DNA from: Microbacterium hominis
GTDB lineage: Bacteria; Actinomycetota; Actinomycetes; Actinomycetales; Microbacteriaceae
Reading direction: 5' to 3'
Assembly: GCF_013282805.1 (NCBI RefSeq)
Contig: NZ_CP054038.1
Span: forward strand, 496,001 to 560,000
DNA length: 64,000 nucleotides
Shown here piece by piece: positions 39,392 to 48,036 of this stretch; within the stretch, counting starts at the first letter, position 1; the number at the start of each line of letters is the position of its first letter. The position numbers were made by a program, and so were the translations under genes. Under the pieces are notes generated by a model. The model saw only the letters and a list, made by a program, of their open reading frames with translations, was not told the origin of the DNA and searched no databases.

Positions 39392-40831
39392 ATGCAGCGA
39401 TCGCCTGTCATTCCCCTCGGGGCGCCCGGATTCGACCTTGCGGGAGTCGACGGCGACGAAGGGGTGCACGAGATGCACGCCGTGTCCGCCCACACCGCGG
39501 CCATCGTCGACGACGTGCTCGACTACGCCCGCCGCCGGGCGCTCTATCGCGACGTTCCCCTGGATCGCGCGGTGCCCGCGGCCGACCTCACCCGGCTCGC
39601 CGGCCCCACCGTGACCGAGGACGGCATCGGCGCACGACGCGCGCTGGGCGTGTTCGAGCACGTGCTCGCGCCCGCGTGCCTGTCCACGGACCACCCCGGC
39701 TACCTCTCCTTCATCCCCTCGGCGCCGACGAAGGCGGCGCTCGCGTTCGACGTCGTCGTGTCGGCGTCGGCGATCTACGGCGGGTCGTGGCTGGAAGGGG
39801 CGGGCGCCGTCCACGCCGAGAACGAGGTGCTCCGCTGGCTCGCCGGCGAGTTCGGCCTCCCCGCGACAGCGGGCGGGGTGTTCGTCCAAGGCGGCACGGT
39901 CGGGAACCTGTCCGCGCTGGTGACGGCCCGGGATGCCGCGCGGCGGCGCCTGCGCGCGGCGGGCCAGACCCCGCCGTCGCGGTGGATCGTCGTCTGCAGC
40001 GCGGAGGCGCACTCGTCGATCGCGGCGGCGGCCGACGTGATGGACGTCGACGTGCTCCCGGTTCCGGTGGACGCGGAGGGCCGGCTCCGCGGCGAAGCGG
40101 TGCGTCCGGCGCTGGAGGCAGGAGGCTCGGCGGTCTTCGCGGTCGTCGCCACGGCCGGCACCACCAACTTCGGGATCGTCGACGACGTGGCATCCATCGC
40201 GGAGGTCTGCCGCGCGCACGACGTGTGGCTCCACGTCGACGGGGCGTACGGGCTCGCCGCGATGCTCGCTCCGAGCACGCGCGGGCTGTTCGCGGGGGTC
40301 GAGTGGGCCGACTCGATGATCGTCGATCCGCACAAATGGCTGTTCGCGCCCTTCGACGCCTGTGCCCTGCTCTACCGCGATCCCGCGCGCGCGGCGGCGG
40401 CGCACACGCAGAAGGCCGAGTATCTCGAGACGCTCACCGACTCCGAGGGCGGGAATCCCTCCGACCTCGCCATTCAGCTCACCCGCCGGGCCCGAGGTCT
40501 TCCGCTCTGGTTCTCGCTCGCCGTCCACGGGGCGGCGCGCTATCGGATCGCCATCGAGGATGCCATCCGCAGAGCGCAGCGGCTCGCCGATGAGATCGCG
40601 CGGCGGCCGGAGCTCGAGCTCGTGCGGGCGCCGCAGCTCTCCGTGGTGGTGTTCCGGCGACGCGGGTGGACGGCCGCCGACTACCAGGGGTGGTCGGACC
40701 GGCTCCTGGCCGACCAGCGCGCGTTCATCACGCCCAGCTCGCACGATGGGGAGACCGTGCTGCGCATCGCCCTCATCTCGCCGCTGACCACCGACGATCT
40801 GCTCTCGGACATCCTGGATTCGCTCCGCTGA
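39392..40831 (+). CDS. PLP-dependent group II amino acid decarboxylase
   Basis: 479 residues from ATG 39392 (GGAAGAGG upstream). The aromatic-L-amino-acid/glutamate decarboxylase family fold is clear: FVQGGTVGNLSALVTARDAA, HVDGAYGL with the PLP-stacking Asp region, and MIVDPHKWLFAPFDA with the Schiff-base lysine. The family covers aromatic, glutamate, aspartate and diaminobutyrate decarboxylases, so the substrate is open. Its shared promoter region with the cyanophycinase suggests it uses a product of cyanophycin breakdown, aspartate or arginine. That link is inferred. Confidence 0.85.
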   Translation: MQRSPVIPLGAPGFDLAGVDGDEGVHEMHAVSAHTAAIVDDVLDYARRRALYRDVPLDRAVPAADLTRLAGPTVTEDGIGARRALGVFEHVLAPACLSTDHPGYLSFIPSAPTKAALAFDVVVSASAIYGGSWLEGAGAVHAENEVLRWLAGEFGLPATAGGVFVQGGTVGNLSALVTARDAARRRLRAAGQTPPSRWIVVCSAEAHSSIAAAADVMDVDVLPVPVDAEGRLRGEAVRPALEAGGSAVFAVVATAGTTNFGIVDDVASIAEVCRAHDVWLHVDGAYGLAAMLAPSTRGLFAGVEWADSMIVDPHKWLFAPFDACALLYRDPARAAAAHTQKAEYLETLTDSEGGNPSDLAIQLTRRARGLPLWFSLAVHGAARYRIAIEDAIRRAQRLADEIARRPELELVRAPQLSVVVFRRRGWTAADYQGWSDRLLADQRAFITPSSHDGETVLRIALISPLTTDDLLSDILDSLR

Positions 40832-40893
40832 GCGCAGCGGTGGCCCACGTGCACGCAGGCGAACCCGTGCGAGTCAGCCTCTAGGCTGACCAC

Positions 40894-41943
40894 ATGGACG
40901 AGTCCGCCGCGCCCCGACGCTCGCGGTCGCGGGTGAGCGAGGTCGCCGCGGCGGCCGGGGTGTCGCCGACGACGGTGTCGCACGCGTTCAGCGGTGCGCG
41001 CGCCGTGAACGCCGAGACGCGGGAGCGCATCTTCGCCGCCGCGCGCGAGCTCGACTACGTGCCCGACCGCATCGCGAGCAGCCTGCGCACGCGGCGTACC
41101 GGGCTCATCGGGTTCGTGGGCGACCATCTCGCGACGACGCCCTACGCGGGTCGCATCATCGAGGGTGCGCGCCGGGCCGGCCTGGAGCGCGACGTGCTGC
41201 TGCTGGTGGGGGAGAGCGGGGGAGACGCCGCGGCCGAGGCGGACCTGCTCACCCGGCTGGTCGCGCAGCGGGTCGACGGCATCCTCCTGTCCCGCATGTT
41301 CCACCAGCGCGTGCGCCGGCCCGAGCTGCCCGAGGCGCTGCCGCTGGTCCTGGTCGACGCGGCGCCCGAGCCGGGGTGGGACGTCGATGCCGTCGTCCCC
41401 GACGAGGCGCAGATCGCCGCCCTCGCGTGCGAGCGCCTGCTGCGCGAGGGGCACCGCGACATCGCCTACGTCGGGACCACCGACACCTCGCGCGCCGCCC
41501 GCGGGCGCCAGATCGGCGTACGCACGGTGCTCGGCGACGCCGGCATCCCGCTCGGCCCGGACCGGCTCGTCTCGGATGCGTCCGACGCTCCCGGTGGCCG
41601 CCGCGCCGGGCTGACGCTGCTCAGCGGTCGATCACGGCCCACCGCGGTGATCTGCTTCAACGACCAGATCGCGATGGGGGTCATGCAGGCCGCGGCCCGG
41701 CTGGGCATCGACGTCCCCGCCGGGCTGTCGGTGGTCGGCATCGACGACCTGCACCCGGTCGCCGACGCGCTGGATCCGGCGCTGACGACCGTGGCCCTGC
41801 CGCACGAGGAGATGGGGCGCTGGGGCATGCGCCGCCTGCTGGACCTGATCGACGGATCGGCCGAGGCGGTCACCGGCGGACCGCACCGCCTCCCCGGCTG
41901 GCTCGTGGACCGCGAATCGGTGGCGGCGCCCGCCGCACGGTGA
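40894..41943 (+). CDS. LacI family regulator, fructan island copy 1
   Basis: 349 residues. The N-terminal LacI helix-turn-helix reads RVSEVAAAAGVSPTTVSHAFSGARAVNAETRERI (in two parts: recognition helix TTVSHAF and hinge ELDYVPDRIASSLRTRRT). The periplasmic-binding-protein-like sensor domain follows (about 65-340), with RPTAVICFNDQIAMGVM and TTVALPHEEMGRWG. It is convergent with the exported GH32 gene. It resembles the second LacI at 45565 in layout and in the ATTPYAGRII/ATTPFAGRML segment, so the two are paralogues. The -10-like TAGGCT lies 5 nt before the ATG. Confidence 0.88.
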   Translation: MDESAAPRRSRSRVSEVAAAAGVSPTTVSHAFSGARAVNAETRERIFAAARELDYVPDRIASSLRTRRTGLIGFVGDHLATTPYAGRIIEGARRAGLERDVLLLVGESGGDAAAEADLLTRLVAQRVDGILLSRMFHQRVRRPELPEALPLVLVDAAPEPGWDVDAVVPDEAQIAALACERLLREGHRDIAYVGTTDTSRAARGRQIGVRTVLGDAGIPLGPDRLVSDASDAPGGRRAGLTLLSGRSRPTAVICFNDQIAMGVMQAAARLGIDVPAGLSVVGIDDLHPVADALDPALTTVALPHEEMGRWGMRRLLDLIDGSAEAVTGGPHRLPGWLVDRESVAAPAAR

Positions 41944-41963
41944 CCGCAGCGGGCGGCACCGCG

Positions 41964-43634
41964 TCACGGCCCATCGAGGCGCTCCACCCCCGCCACACGC
42001 AGCGGGGTCACCGCGGCCTGCGACACCGCGACCTCACCGCGCGGGGCTTCGACGGCGATGCCGCGTGCTGCCGGCGCCGTCGTCGTCGCCATGCTGAGCG
42101 TGGCCTCGCCCTCGTTGACGAAGGCCTCCACCGAGCCGACGTCGACGAGCACGTCGAACTGCACCTGCCCGTCGCGCGGCGCCACGGGCGCTGTACTGGT
42201 GCGGGCGTACACCTCCGGCATGTCGGCGGCGATCGCGTCGGCGCCGCGGGCGATGAAGGCCGCGCCGGTGGCGAAGTCGTACCCGACCGTCGCGAAGCTG
42301 CCGTCGGATCCCACGCGTACGCGCACGCGGATCTCGTCGTCGCCCCCGTCCGGGTCCGACACCGTGAATCGCAGCCGATACGCGTCGGCGTCGGCCTCGG
42401 CGAGCGGACGCACCCCCGCGGCGGGAACGGTCGTGTCGTCGATCGTCTGAGCGGCGCCCTCCAGCTCTTCCAGCTGCTCGAGGGGCGTGGAGGTCAGCTG
42501 CAGGTTCCCCTCGCGTGTCGAGAGCGCGATGCGGCGCACGACCGAGTCCGAGCCGCCGTGCCAGCCGTCTCCGGGAATGCGATCGGCGTAGGCCCAGTTG
42601 TTCAGCCACCCGATCGCGTACCGATGCGCCAGGCGCTCTTCCGCGGCATCCCGGGGGTCGTCCCACGTCACGGTCGCGTACAGGTCCGGTCCGTGATCGA
42701 GCCAGCGGTGCCCCTCCTCGTCGGGCGTGAACGTCTCGCCGTCCCAGTCGCCGGTCCAGTAGACGGTGCCCGTCGTCCTTCCTTCGGCCCCGCCGTTGGC
42801 GCCGGCCACGAGCACCCAGCGCACGTCGTCCGGATCCCCGTCGACCGACATCGGGAACAGGTCGGGGCACTCCAGCACTCCCAGCCCGGCGGTCTGCACA
42901 TCGGACCGGTAGGTCCACGAGCGCAGGTCGGGCGAGGTGTAGATGCCGAGCCGGTCATGCTCTGCCAGCACCATCACCCAGCGCCGAGCATCGTCGTCCC
43001 AGAACACGCGGGGGTCGCGGAAATCGGCGACGCCCGGGTTCTCCATCACCGGATTGCCCTCGAAGGACTCGAACGAGTACCCGCCGTCGTGCGAGACGAA
43101 CAGCGACTGCCTCTGCACGCCCTCGGACTGCTGGGTGACGATCGCGATCACGGCGCCCTCGCCGAAGCCGGCGGAGCCGGTGCTGTCGACGACCGCGGTG
43201 CCGGTCCAGATGTCGCCGAGCCCGTTCGTGTACTTCTCGATCGCGATCCCGCGGTCGGTCCAGTGCACGAGATCGGGTGACGTCGCGTGGTACCACGCCG
43301 TGCCGTTCCCCGAGGGATAGTCGGCGTTGTAGAGGTAGTAGTAGTGCCACAGTCCGTCGAGGAAGAACGGCTTCTGCGGGTCGTTCTTCCAGTGCTGCTG
43401 CGGCGTGAGGTGGATCGCCGGACGATGCGGGCCCCACTCGGCCGGGCGCGTGTACGGGTCGCCGGTGTCGGCGTCGGGCCGCGGGGCGGGTGCGGGCGCG
43501 GAGTCGGGGGCGGAGGGGGTGAGCACGAGCACTGTCGCGATCACGGCGAGGGCGAGCGCGCCCGCCGCTGCCGCCAGGGCGGTGCGACGCCGGCGGGTGG
43601 TTCGCGTCGTCTGCGGGTCGGGGGTGGTCGGCAC
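41964..43634 (-). CDS. Exported GH32 beta-fructosidase, levanase/inulinase type
   Basis: 556 residues from GTG 43634 (GAGGAG upstream). A charged N-terminus and hydrophobic segment (about 15-38) form a signal peptide or anchor, followed by a Pro/Ala-rich linker. Clan GH-J residues are present: HWKNDPQ with nucleophile D85, FRDP with D207 and LECPD with acid/base E255. The five-bladed propeller runs to about 385 and the beta-sandwich to the end. It hydrolyses fructan or sucrose outside the cell. It lies downstream of the levansucrase gene on the same strand, behind a hairpin. Confidence 0.9.
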   Translation of the reverse strand: MPTTPDPQTTRTTRRRRTALAAAAGALALAVIATVLVLTPSAPDSAPAPAPRPDADTGDPYTRPAEWGPHRPAIHLTPQQHWKNDPQKPFFLDGLWHYYYLYNADYPSGNGTAWYHATSPDLVHWTDRGIAIEKYTNGLGDIWTGTAVVDSTGSAGFGEGAVIAIVTQQSEGVQRQSLFVSHDGGYSFESFEGNPVMENPGVADFRDPRVFWDDDARRWVMVLAEHDRLGIYTSPDLRSWTYRSDVQTAGLGVLECPDLFPMSVDGDPDDVRWVLVAGANGGAEGRTTGTVYWTGDWDGETFTPDEEGHRWLDHGPDLYATVTWDDPRDAAEERLAHRYAIGWLNNWAYADRIPGDGWHGGSDSVVRRIALSTREGNLQLTSTPLEQLEELEGAAQTIDDTTVPAAGVRPLAEADADAYRLRFTVSDPDGGDDEIRVRVRVGSDGSFATVGYDFATGAAFIARGADAIAADMPEVYARTSTAPVAPRDGQVQFDVLVDVGSVEAFVNEGEATLSMATTTAPAARGIAVEAPRGEVAVSQAAVTPLRVAGVERLDGP

Positions 43635-43673
43635 GGGCTTCTCCTCGGGTGGATCGTGGGTGGGCGGACGCAA

Positions 43674-43712
43674 CGCGGGTGCCCCGGGCCTGGCGGCCGC
43701 GGAGCACCCGCG
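43674..43712 (-). terminator. Hairpin between levansucrase and GH32 genes
   Basis: CGCGGGTGC (43674-43682) pairs with GCACCCGCG (43704-43712), with a GC-rich inner stem. It lies 5 nt after the levansucrase stop and may lower expression of the downstream GH32 gene or protect the upstream mRNA. Confidence 0.6.
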
Positions 43713-43717
43713 CGCGG

Positions 43718-45367
43718 TCACCGCCCGGCGGCGGCGAGCAGCTTCTGCGCCTCGGCGTCGGACACGAGCGTGCCGCGCTTGCCGTTGGTGAACAGGTGCA
43801 GGTTGGCGGGGATGTCGGCCCAGCCGCCCAGGCCGCCGTCGCCGTACGAGTAGTCGACGGCCGTCGCGGTCGGATCGCCGCCCACGCCGATGTCCATCTT
43901 CACCGTGGGAGCGAGCGTCCCGCCGCGGACGAAGTCATCGTGGGTGCCGATGGTGTCGATGAACGACTGCACGAGACCGCCGGGCATCACGTAGTGCGAG
44001 TACGCCTGGAAGTGGCCGGGGTGCTGATTGAAGTCGGGTGCGAACGGCTGACCGCCCCAGAAGTTGAGGTTGGTCGGGTTGCCCAGAGCGAGGCCGGAGC
44101 CGCTGTTGAGCGGCTGGAAGTCGCTGCGGATGCCGTTGCCGACGAAGCCGTACACGCCCTCCGGTCCGTCGAGCCCGGAGGCGAACGTGCCGCGGTGGCT
44201 GATCGTGAACAGGTACGACTTGCCGTCCTTGAACACGAACTGCGGACGCTCGGTCTGGTCGGTGACGCAGTTGGCCGAGAGGATCGGCGGGAGGAACTCC
44301 CACTCCGTCAGCTCCTTGTTCTTGGCCTTGGCCAGGCCGACGTTTCCGATCTGGTAGGTCGCGCCCGAAGCGTTGACCTCGTCGAGCGACTCGGCGAACG
44401 GGTCGCCGGGGCGATACCCGAGATCCTCCTCCGTGCACACGGCCTCCTCGCGAGGCATCGCGGAGTTGCCCTCGAAGACCATGTAGGTCTCGCCGGGGTG
44501 CGCGGGGTCCTCGAAGGTGAACGGGTCGCGGAAGTTGAAGAACTCGTTCTGCTCGCCGGTCTGGTAGTAGACGCCGTCGGCCTGGAGCAGGTCGGTCACC
44601 TTGTTGAAGCCCGAGAACGAGACGCCCTTCTTGCCCGCCTTCACCTTGCCGACGCTGAGCGCCAGACGCGGGTCGTAGGGCTTGCGGTTGCTGCCGTCGG
44701 CGTTGCGGTAGAACGCGACGTCGGTGAAGAACAGCTTGATCTCGCCGTTCTTGAACACGCGCGCCGAGCCCGACCACTGGGTCTGATGGCTGAACGACTT
44801 GTCCTCGAAGATCTCGCCGGTCACGCCCTCGTCGAAGACGAGGCCGCCGTAGGTCCAGCCGCCGTTCTCGGGGCGGTCTTCCGCGGCGATGCCGGCCGGA
44901 CGGTAGAAGTATCCGATCTTCGCGAACACGTGGCGGTCGTCGAAGCCGAGATCGCGGTCGGCGACCAGCGAGAAGATGATCTCCCAGCCGTTGACCGAGT
45001 ACTGGTTCCCGTCTTCGTCCGTGAGCGGCCACGTGTCCCACACCCACACCTCGCCGTTGGACATGTCGGGGAAGTCCTGCGGAACGGTGGGCATGGTCAG
45101 TTCGGCGGGCATCGAGTTCTCCCGGGAGGGAGCGCTCGGGTCTGAGAGGCGCTGGAGCTGGCGGGCGTCGGCCCGCGTCCACTTGGCGGTGAAGTCGTCT
45201 TCGGGGGCGAACGCCTCCTGGGTGTGCAGGGTCGGCTCCGGGCCGTCCTGCAGGTCGGGGGTGGCGGCGGTCGCCGCCGGGGCGCCGATCATCGCGGTGG
45301 CCACGAGCGCGCTCGCGACGACACCGCCGACGAGGCGTCGCCGGGAGCGGTGCGGGGGAGTGTGCAT
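43718..45367 (-). CDS. Exported GH68 levansucrase/fructosyltransferase
   Basis: 549 residues from ATG 45367 (GAAGGAGA upstream). The Sec signal peptide runs to about residue 35 (ATAATP). GH68 catalytic residues are all present: D111 in VWVWDTWPL, D281 in FNFRDPF and E373 in DQTERPQF. It would split sucrose and either build levan/fructo-oligosaccharides or release fructose. Its upstream region holds a perfect LacI-type operator. A polymer builder next to two fructan hydrolases suggests storage and reuse of fructose, or an invertase-type GH68. Confidence 0.9.
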   Translation of the reverse strand: MHTPPHRSRRRLVGGVVASALVATAMIGAPAATAATPDLQDGPEPTLHTQEAFAPEDDFTAKWTRADARQLQRLSDPSAPSRENSMPAELTMPTVPQDFPDMSNGEVWVWDTWPLTDEDGNQYSVNGWEIIFSLVADRDLGFDDRHVFAKIGYFYRPAGIAAEDRPENGGWTYGGLVFDEGVTGEIFEDKSFSHQTQWSGSARVFKNGEIKLFFTDVAFYRNADGSNRKPYDPRLALSVGKVKAGKKGVSFSGFNKVTDLLQADGVYYQTGEQNEFFNFRDPFTFEDPAHPGETYMVFEGNSAMPREEAVCTEEDLGYRPGDPFAESLDEVNASGATYQIGNVGLAKAKNKELTEWEFLPPILSANCVTDQTERPQFVFKDGKSYLFTISHRGTFASGLDGPEGVYGFVGNGIRSDFQPLNSGSGLALGNPTNLNFWGGQPFAPDFNQHPGHFQAYSHYVMPGGLVQSFIDTIGTHDDFVRGGTLAPTVKMDIGVGGDPTATAVDYSYGDGGLGGWADIPANLHLFTNGKRGTLVSDAEAQKLLAAAGR

Positions 45368-45395
45368 GAGTCTCTCCTTCGGAGGATGGAAGTGT

Positions 45396-45413
45396 GTGCA
45401 AATCGATTTGCAC
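45396..45413 (-). promoter_or_regulatory. LacI-type operator before levansucrase
   Basis: GTGCAAATCGATTTGCAC is a perfect 18-bp palindrome with the central CG typical of LacI-family operators. It lies about 30 nt upstream of the levansucrase start. The core AAATCGATTT recurs at 45536-45545. Confidence 0.85.
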
Positions 45414-45490
45414 CGTTCTATGGTTGCACGCTTCGCGCCGGTGCGCATGTCGTCCTTTCGGGGGACAAGGATGCCGCCGCGGCCGTGCGC

Positions 45491-45519
45491 TTGACTCCCG
45501 CTGCGACGGCGTGCATAAT
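45491..45519 (+). promoter_or_regulatory. Promoter of the second lacI gene
   Basis: TTGACT (45491-45496), a 17-nt spacer and CATAAT (45514-45519). This is one of the closest matches to the sigma-70 consensus in the window. Confidence 0.75.
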
Positions 45520-45534
45520 CGTGCAGGCAGATGT

Positions 45535-45546
45535 TAAATCGATTTA
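45535..45546 (+). promoter_or_regulatory. LacI-type operator in the lacI leader
   Basis: TAAATCGATTTA, a perfect palindrome sharing the core AAATCGATTT with the operator 122 bp away. It lies just downstream of the lacI transcription start expected from the promoter, so it should give autorepression. The spacing also permits looping between the two sites. Confidence 0.8.
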
Positions 45547-45564
45547 TCACAGCGAGGTGATCAC

Positions 45565-46611
45565 ATGGCGCGAGCGCGCATCTCCGACGTCGCGACCGCG
45601 GCGGGAGTCTCGCCGACGACCGTCTCGCTCGTCCTGAACGACGTGGAATCGCGGATCTCGGAAGAGACGCGCCGCCGTGTGCGCGAGGCGGCCGAAGCCG
45701 TGGGCTATGCGCCCAGCTCCGTCGCCCGCGGCCTGCGCACTCGCCAGACCCGCACGATCGGGCTCATCTCCGACCAGATCGCCACCACGCCCTTCGCGGG
45801 CCGCATGCTCGCCGGCGCGCAGGACGCCGCACGGGAGAACGGCCGCCTCGTCTTCCTCGTCGACACCGGTGGCGACGACGTCATCGAGCGCGAGGCGATC
45901 GCCGCCCTGTCGGCGCAGCAGGTGGACGCGATGATCTACGCCTGCATGTGGCACCGGGTCGTGCCCGCGCCGGAGGGGCTCCCCGCGGGCACCATCTTCA
46001 TGGACTGCCGACCCGAGGGCGGTGGATTCCGCAGCGTCGTGCCGGACGACCGCGAGGGCGGTGCGGCCGCGGTGCGCGAGCTGGTCGCAGCCGGGCACCG
46101 TCGCATCGCCTATCTCGACACCTCCGACACCCCGATCGCCTCCGGACTGCGCTACGAGGGCTACCGGGCAGCGCTGGCCGAGGCCGGCCTGCCGTTCGAC
46201 CCGGCGCTGCACGTGAGCGGCGACACCTCCGCGCAGGGAGGCCGCGCGGCGGCCGATCGACTGCTCGAACTGCCGGAAGACCGTCGCCCGACCGGCATCT
46301 TCTGCTTCAACGACCGCATGGCCATCGGCGTCTACACCGCCGCTCACCACCGCGGACTCGAGATTCCCCGCGATCTGTCCGTCGTCGGCTACGACGACCA
46401 GCAGCTGGTCGCGGCGGAGCAGGATCCCCCGCTGACCACGATCGCCCTGCCCCACTACGCGATGGGGCGATGGGCGATGGAGGTCGCGCTCGGCGTCCGC
46501 GCGGAGGGGGATGAGGACGCCACGCACCTGATGGAGTGTCCCATCGTCAGACGGAACTCAGTGGGCCCGCCGCCGGCGCAAGTCGCCAAACCCAGCCGGC
46601 GACGGGCTTAA
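45565..46611 (+). CDS. LacI family regulator, fructan island copy 2
   Basis: 348 residues. The helix-turn-helix reads ISDVATAAGVSPTTVSLVLN and the hinge helix YAPSSVARGLRTRQT. The sensor domain carries HRRIAYLDTSD, TGIFCFNDRMAIGVYTA and TTIALPHYAMGRWAMEVALG. It lies between the levansucrase gene and the sugar ABC operon, with its probable operators in the shared upstream region. It likely represses both directions until a fructoside or phosphofructose inducer appears. Confidence 0.92.
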   Translation: MARARISDVATAAGVSPTTVSLVLNDVESRISEETRRRVREAAEAVGYAPSSVARGLRTRQTRTIGLISDQIATTPFAGRMLAGAQDAARENGRLVFLVDTGGDDVIEREAIAALSAQQVDAMIYACMWHRVVPAPEGLPAGTIFMDCRPEGGGFRSVVPDDREGGAAAVRELVAAGHRRIAYLDTSDTPIASGLRYEGYRAALAEAGLPFDPALHVSGDTSAQGGRAAADRLLELPEDRRPTGIFCFNDRMAIGVYTAAHHRGLEIPRDLSVVGYDDQQLVAAEQDPPLTTIALPHYAMGRWAMEVALGVRAEGDEDATHLMECPIVRRNSVGPPPAQVAKPSRRRA

Positions 46612-46646
46612 ACCAACCGAACGGCCGCAGAGGGCGGCCCCGATCG

Positions 46647-46670
46647 GTGATCGACGTGGACGTCGATCAC
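46647..46670 (+). promoter_or_regulatory. 24-bp palindrome in the leader of the sugar ABC operon
   Basis: GTGATCGACGT-gg-ACGTCGATCAC has perfect 11-bp arms and lies 17 nt before the start codon of the binding-protein gene. It could be an operator for the other LacI protein or an mRNA hairpin close to the ribosome-binding site (AAGAAAAGGA follows it). No T tract follows, so a simple terminator is less likely. Confidence 0.6.
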
Positions 46671-46687
46671 AAGAAAAGGAAACCACA

Positions 46688-47980
46688 ATGAAGCGCAGGA
46701 CTGCGCCGATCCTCGCATCGGCAGGGCTTGTCGGGGCGCTCGCCCTGACCGGATGCGGCCAGGCGGGCCAGGGCGGAGACACCTCCGCCGACGGCCGCAC
46801 GCAGTTGACGATGTGGACGCACTCGGCCGGCAACCCGGCCGAACTCGAGGTCTACGAGCGGATCATCTCGGACTTCAACGCCTCGCAGGACGAGTACGAG
46901 GTGGTCCACGAGTCGTTCCCGCAGGGCGCGTACAACGACGCGATCGTCGCCGCCGCGGCATCCGGAGATCTGCCCTGCCTGCTCGATCTCGACGGTCCGA
47001 TCATGCCGAACTGGGCGTGGGCCGGATACCTCCAGCCGCTCGGCCTGCCCGCCGAGCTCACCGATTCGCTGCTGCCCACCGCGGTGGGAGTGTGGGACGA
47101 CGAGATCTACTCCGCCGGCTACTGGGATGCCGCGCTCAGCATCTTCGCGCGCGAGTCGGTGCTCGACGCCAACGGCATCCGCATTCCGACAGTCGAGGAG
47201 CCCTGGACCGAGGCCGAGTTCTCCGATGTGCTCGCCACGCTGAAGGACGCGGGCTACGACACCCCGATCGACATCGGCGCCGAGGACGCGGGCGAATGGT
47301 GGCCCTACGCCTACTCGCCGTTCCTGCAGAGCTTCGGCGGCGACCTCATCGATCGCTCCACGATGCTGACCGCCGACGGCGTGCTCAACGGCGGCGACGC
47401 GGTGGCCTGGGGCGAGTGGTTCCAGTCGCTGTTCGCAGACGGCTACGCCGGCAACGGCGGCACCGTCGGCAACCAGGAGTTCGTCGACGACGAGGTCGCG
47501 CTCAGCTACACGGGCGTGTGGAACGCGGTGTCGGCGCTCGACGCCGTCGGCGACGACCTGCTCATCCTCCCCCCGCCGGACCTCGGTCAGGGACCGAAGA
47601 TCGGCGGCGGGTCGTGGCAGTGGGCGATCTCGGCGGAGTGCAACGACGCCGACGGCGCCCGCGACTACCTCGAGTTCAGCTTCCAGGACGAGTACATCAC
47701 CGAGTTCGCCGACAAGCAGGTCGTGATCCCGGCGACCGAGGGTGCCGCGGCCGCCTCGGAGTACTTCGGCGAGGACGGCGCGCTGCGCCCGTTCGTCGAA
47801 TTCTCGCAGGAATACGCCGTGCTGCGGCCTGAGACGCCGGCCTACGCCGTCATCTCGAGCACGTTCGAGACCGCCGCGAAGGACATCATGAGCGGCGCCG
47901 ACGTGCAGGAGACGCTCGACCGCGCCGTCGCCGAGATCGACGCGAACATCGCGTCGAACGACGGGTACGGCTTCCAGTGA
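46688..47980 (+). CDS. Sugar ABC transporter substrate-binding lipoprotein
   Basis: 430 residues; AAAAGGAAACC lies before the ATG. Lipobox ALALTGCGQA (Cys23). The mature protein is a carbohydrate-binding family 1 receptor: LTMWTHSAGNPAELEVYERIISDFNA, VVHESFPQGAYNDAIVAAAASGDLPCLLDLDGP and IGGGSWQWAIS. It likely binds fructo-oligosaccharides or sucrose made outside by the GH32/GH68 enzymes. First gene of a six-gene co-directional run; its ATPase is not encoded here, so a shared MsiK-type ATPase probably serves it. Confidence 0.92.
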   Translation: MKRRTAPILASAGLVGALALTGCGQAGQGGDTSADGRTQLTMWTHSAGNPAELEVYERIISDFNASQDEYEVVHESFPQGAYNDAIVAAAASGDLPCLLDLDGPIMPNWAWAGYLQPLGLPAELTDSLLPTAVGVWDDEIYSAGYWDAALSIFARESVLDANGIRIPTVEEPWTEAEFSDVLATLKDAGYDTPIDIGAEDAGEWWPYAYSPFLQSFGGDLIDRSTMLTADGVLNGGDAVAWGEWFQSLFADGYAGNGGTVGNQEFVDDEVALSYTGVWNAVSALDAVGDDLLILPPPDLGQGPKIGGGSWQWAISAECNDADGARDYLEFSFQDEYITEFADKQVVIPATEGAAAASEYFGEDGALRPFVEFSQEYAVLRPETPAYAVISSTFETAAKDIMSGADVQETLDRAVAEIDANIASNDGYGFQ

Positions 47981-48036
47981 TCCGCGCGTGGGCGGGGGCC
48001 GTCGCGCCCCCGCCCACGCTCTCGAAGAGAGTCCCC

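Noticed and set aside
43674..43712. Hairpin between GH68 and GH32 read as proof of separate operons
   Set aside because: No separate promoter for the GH32 gene could be found in the 83-bp gap, so the hairpin may only attenuate transcription.
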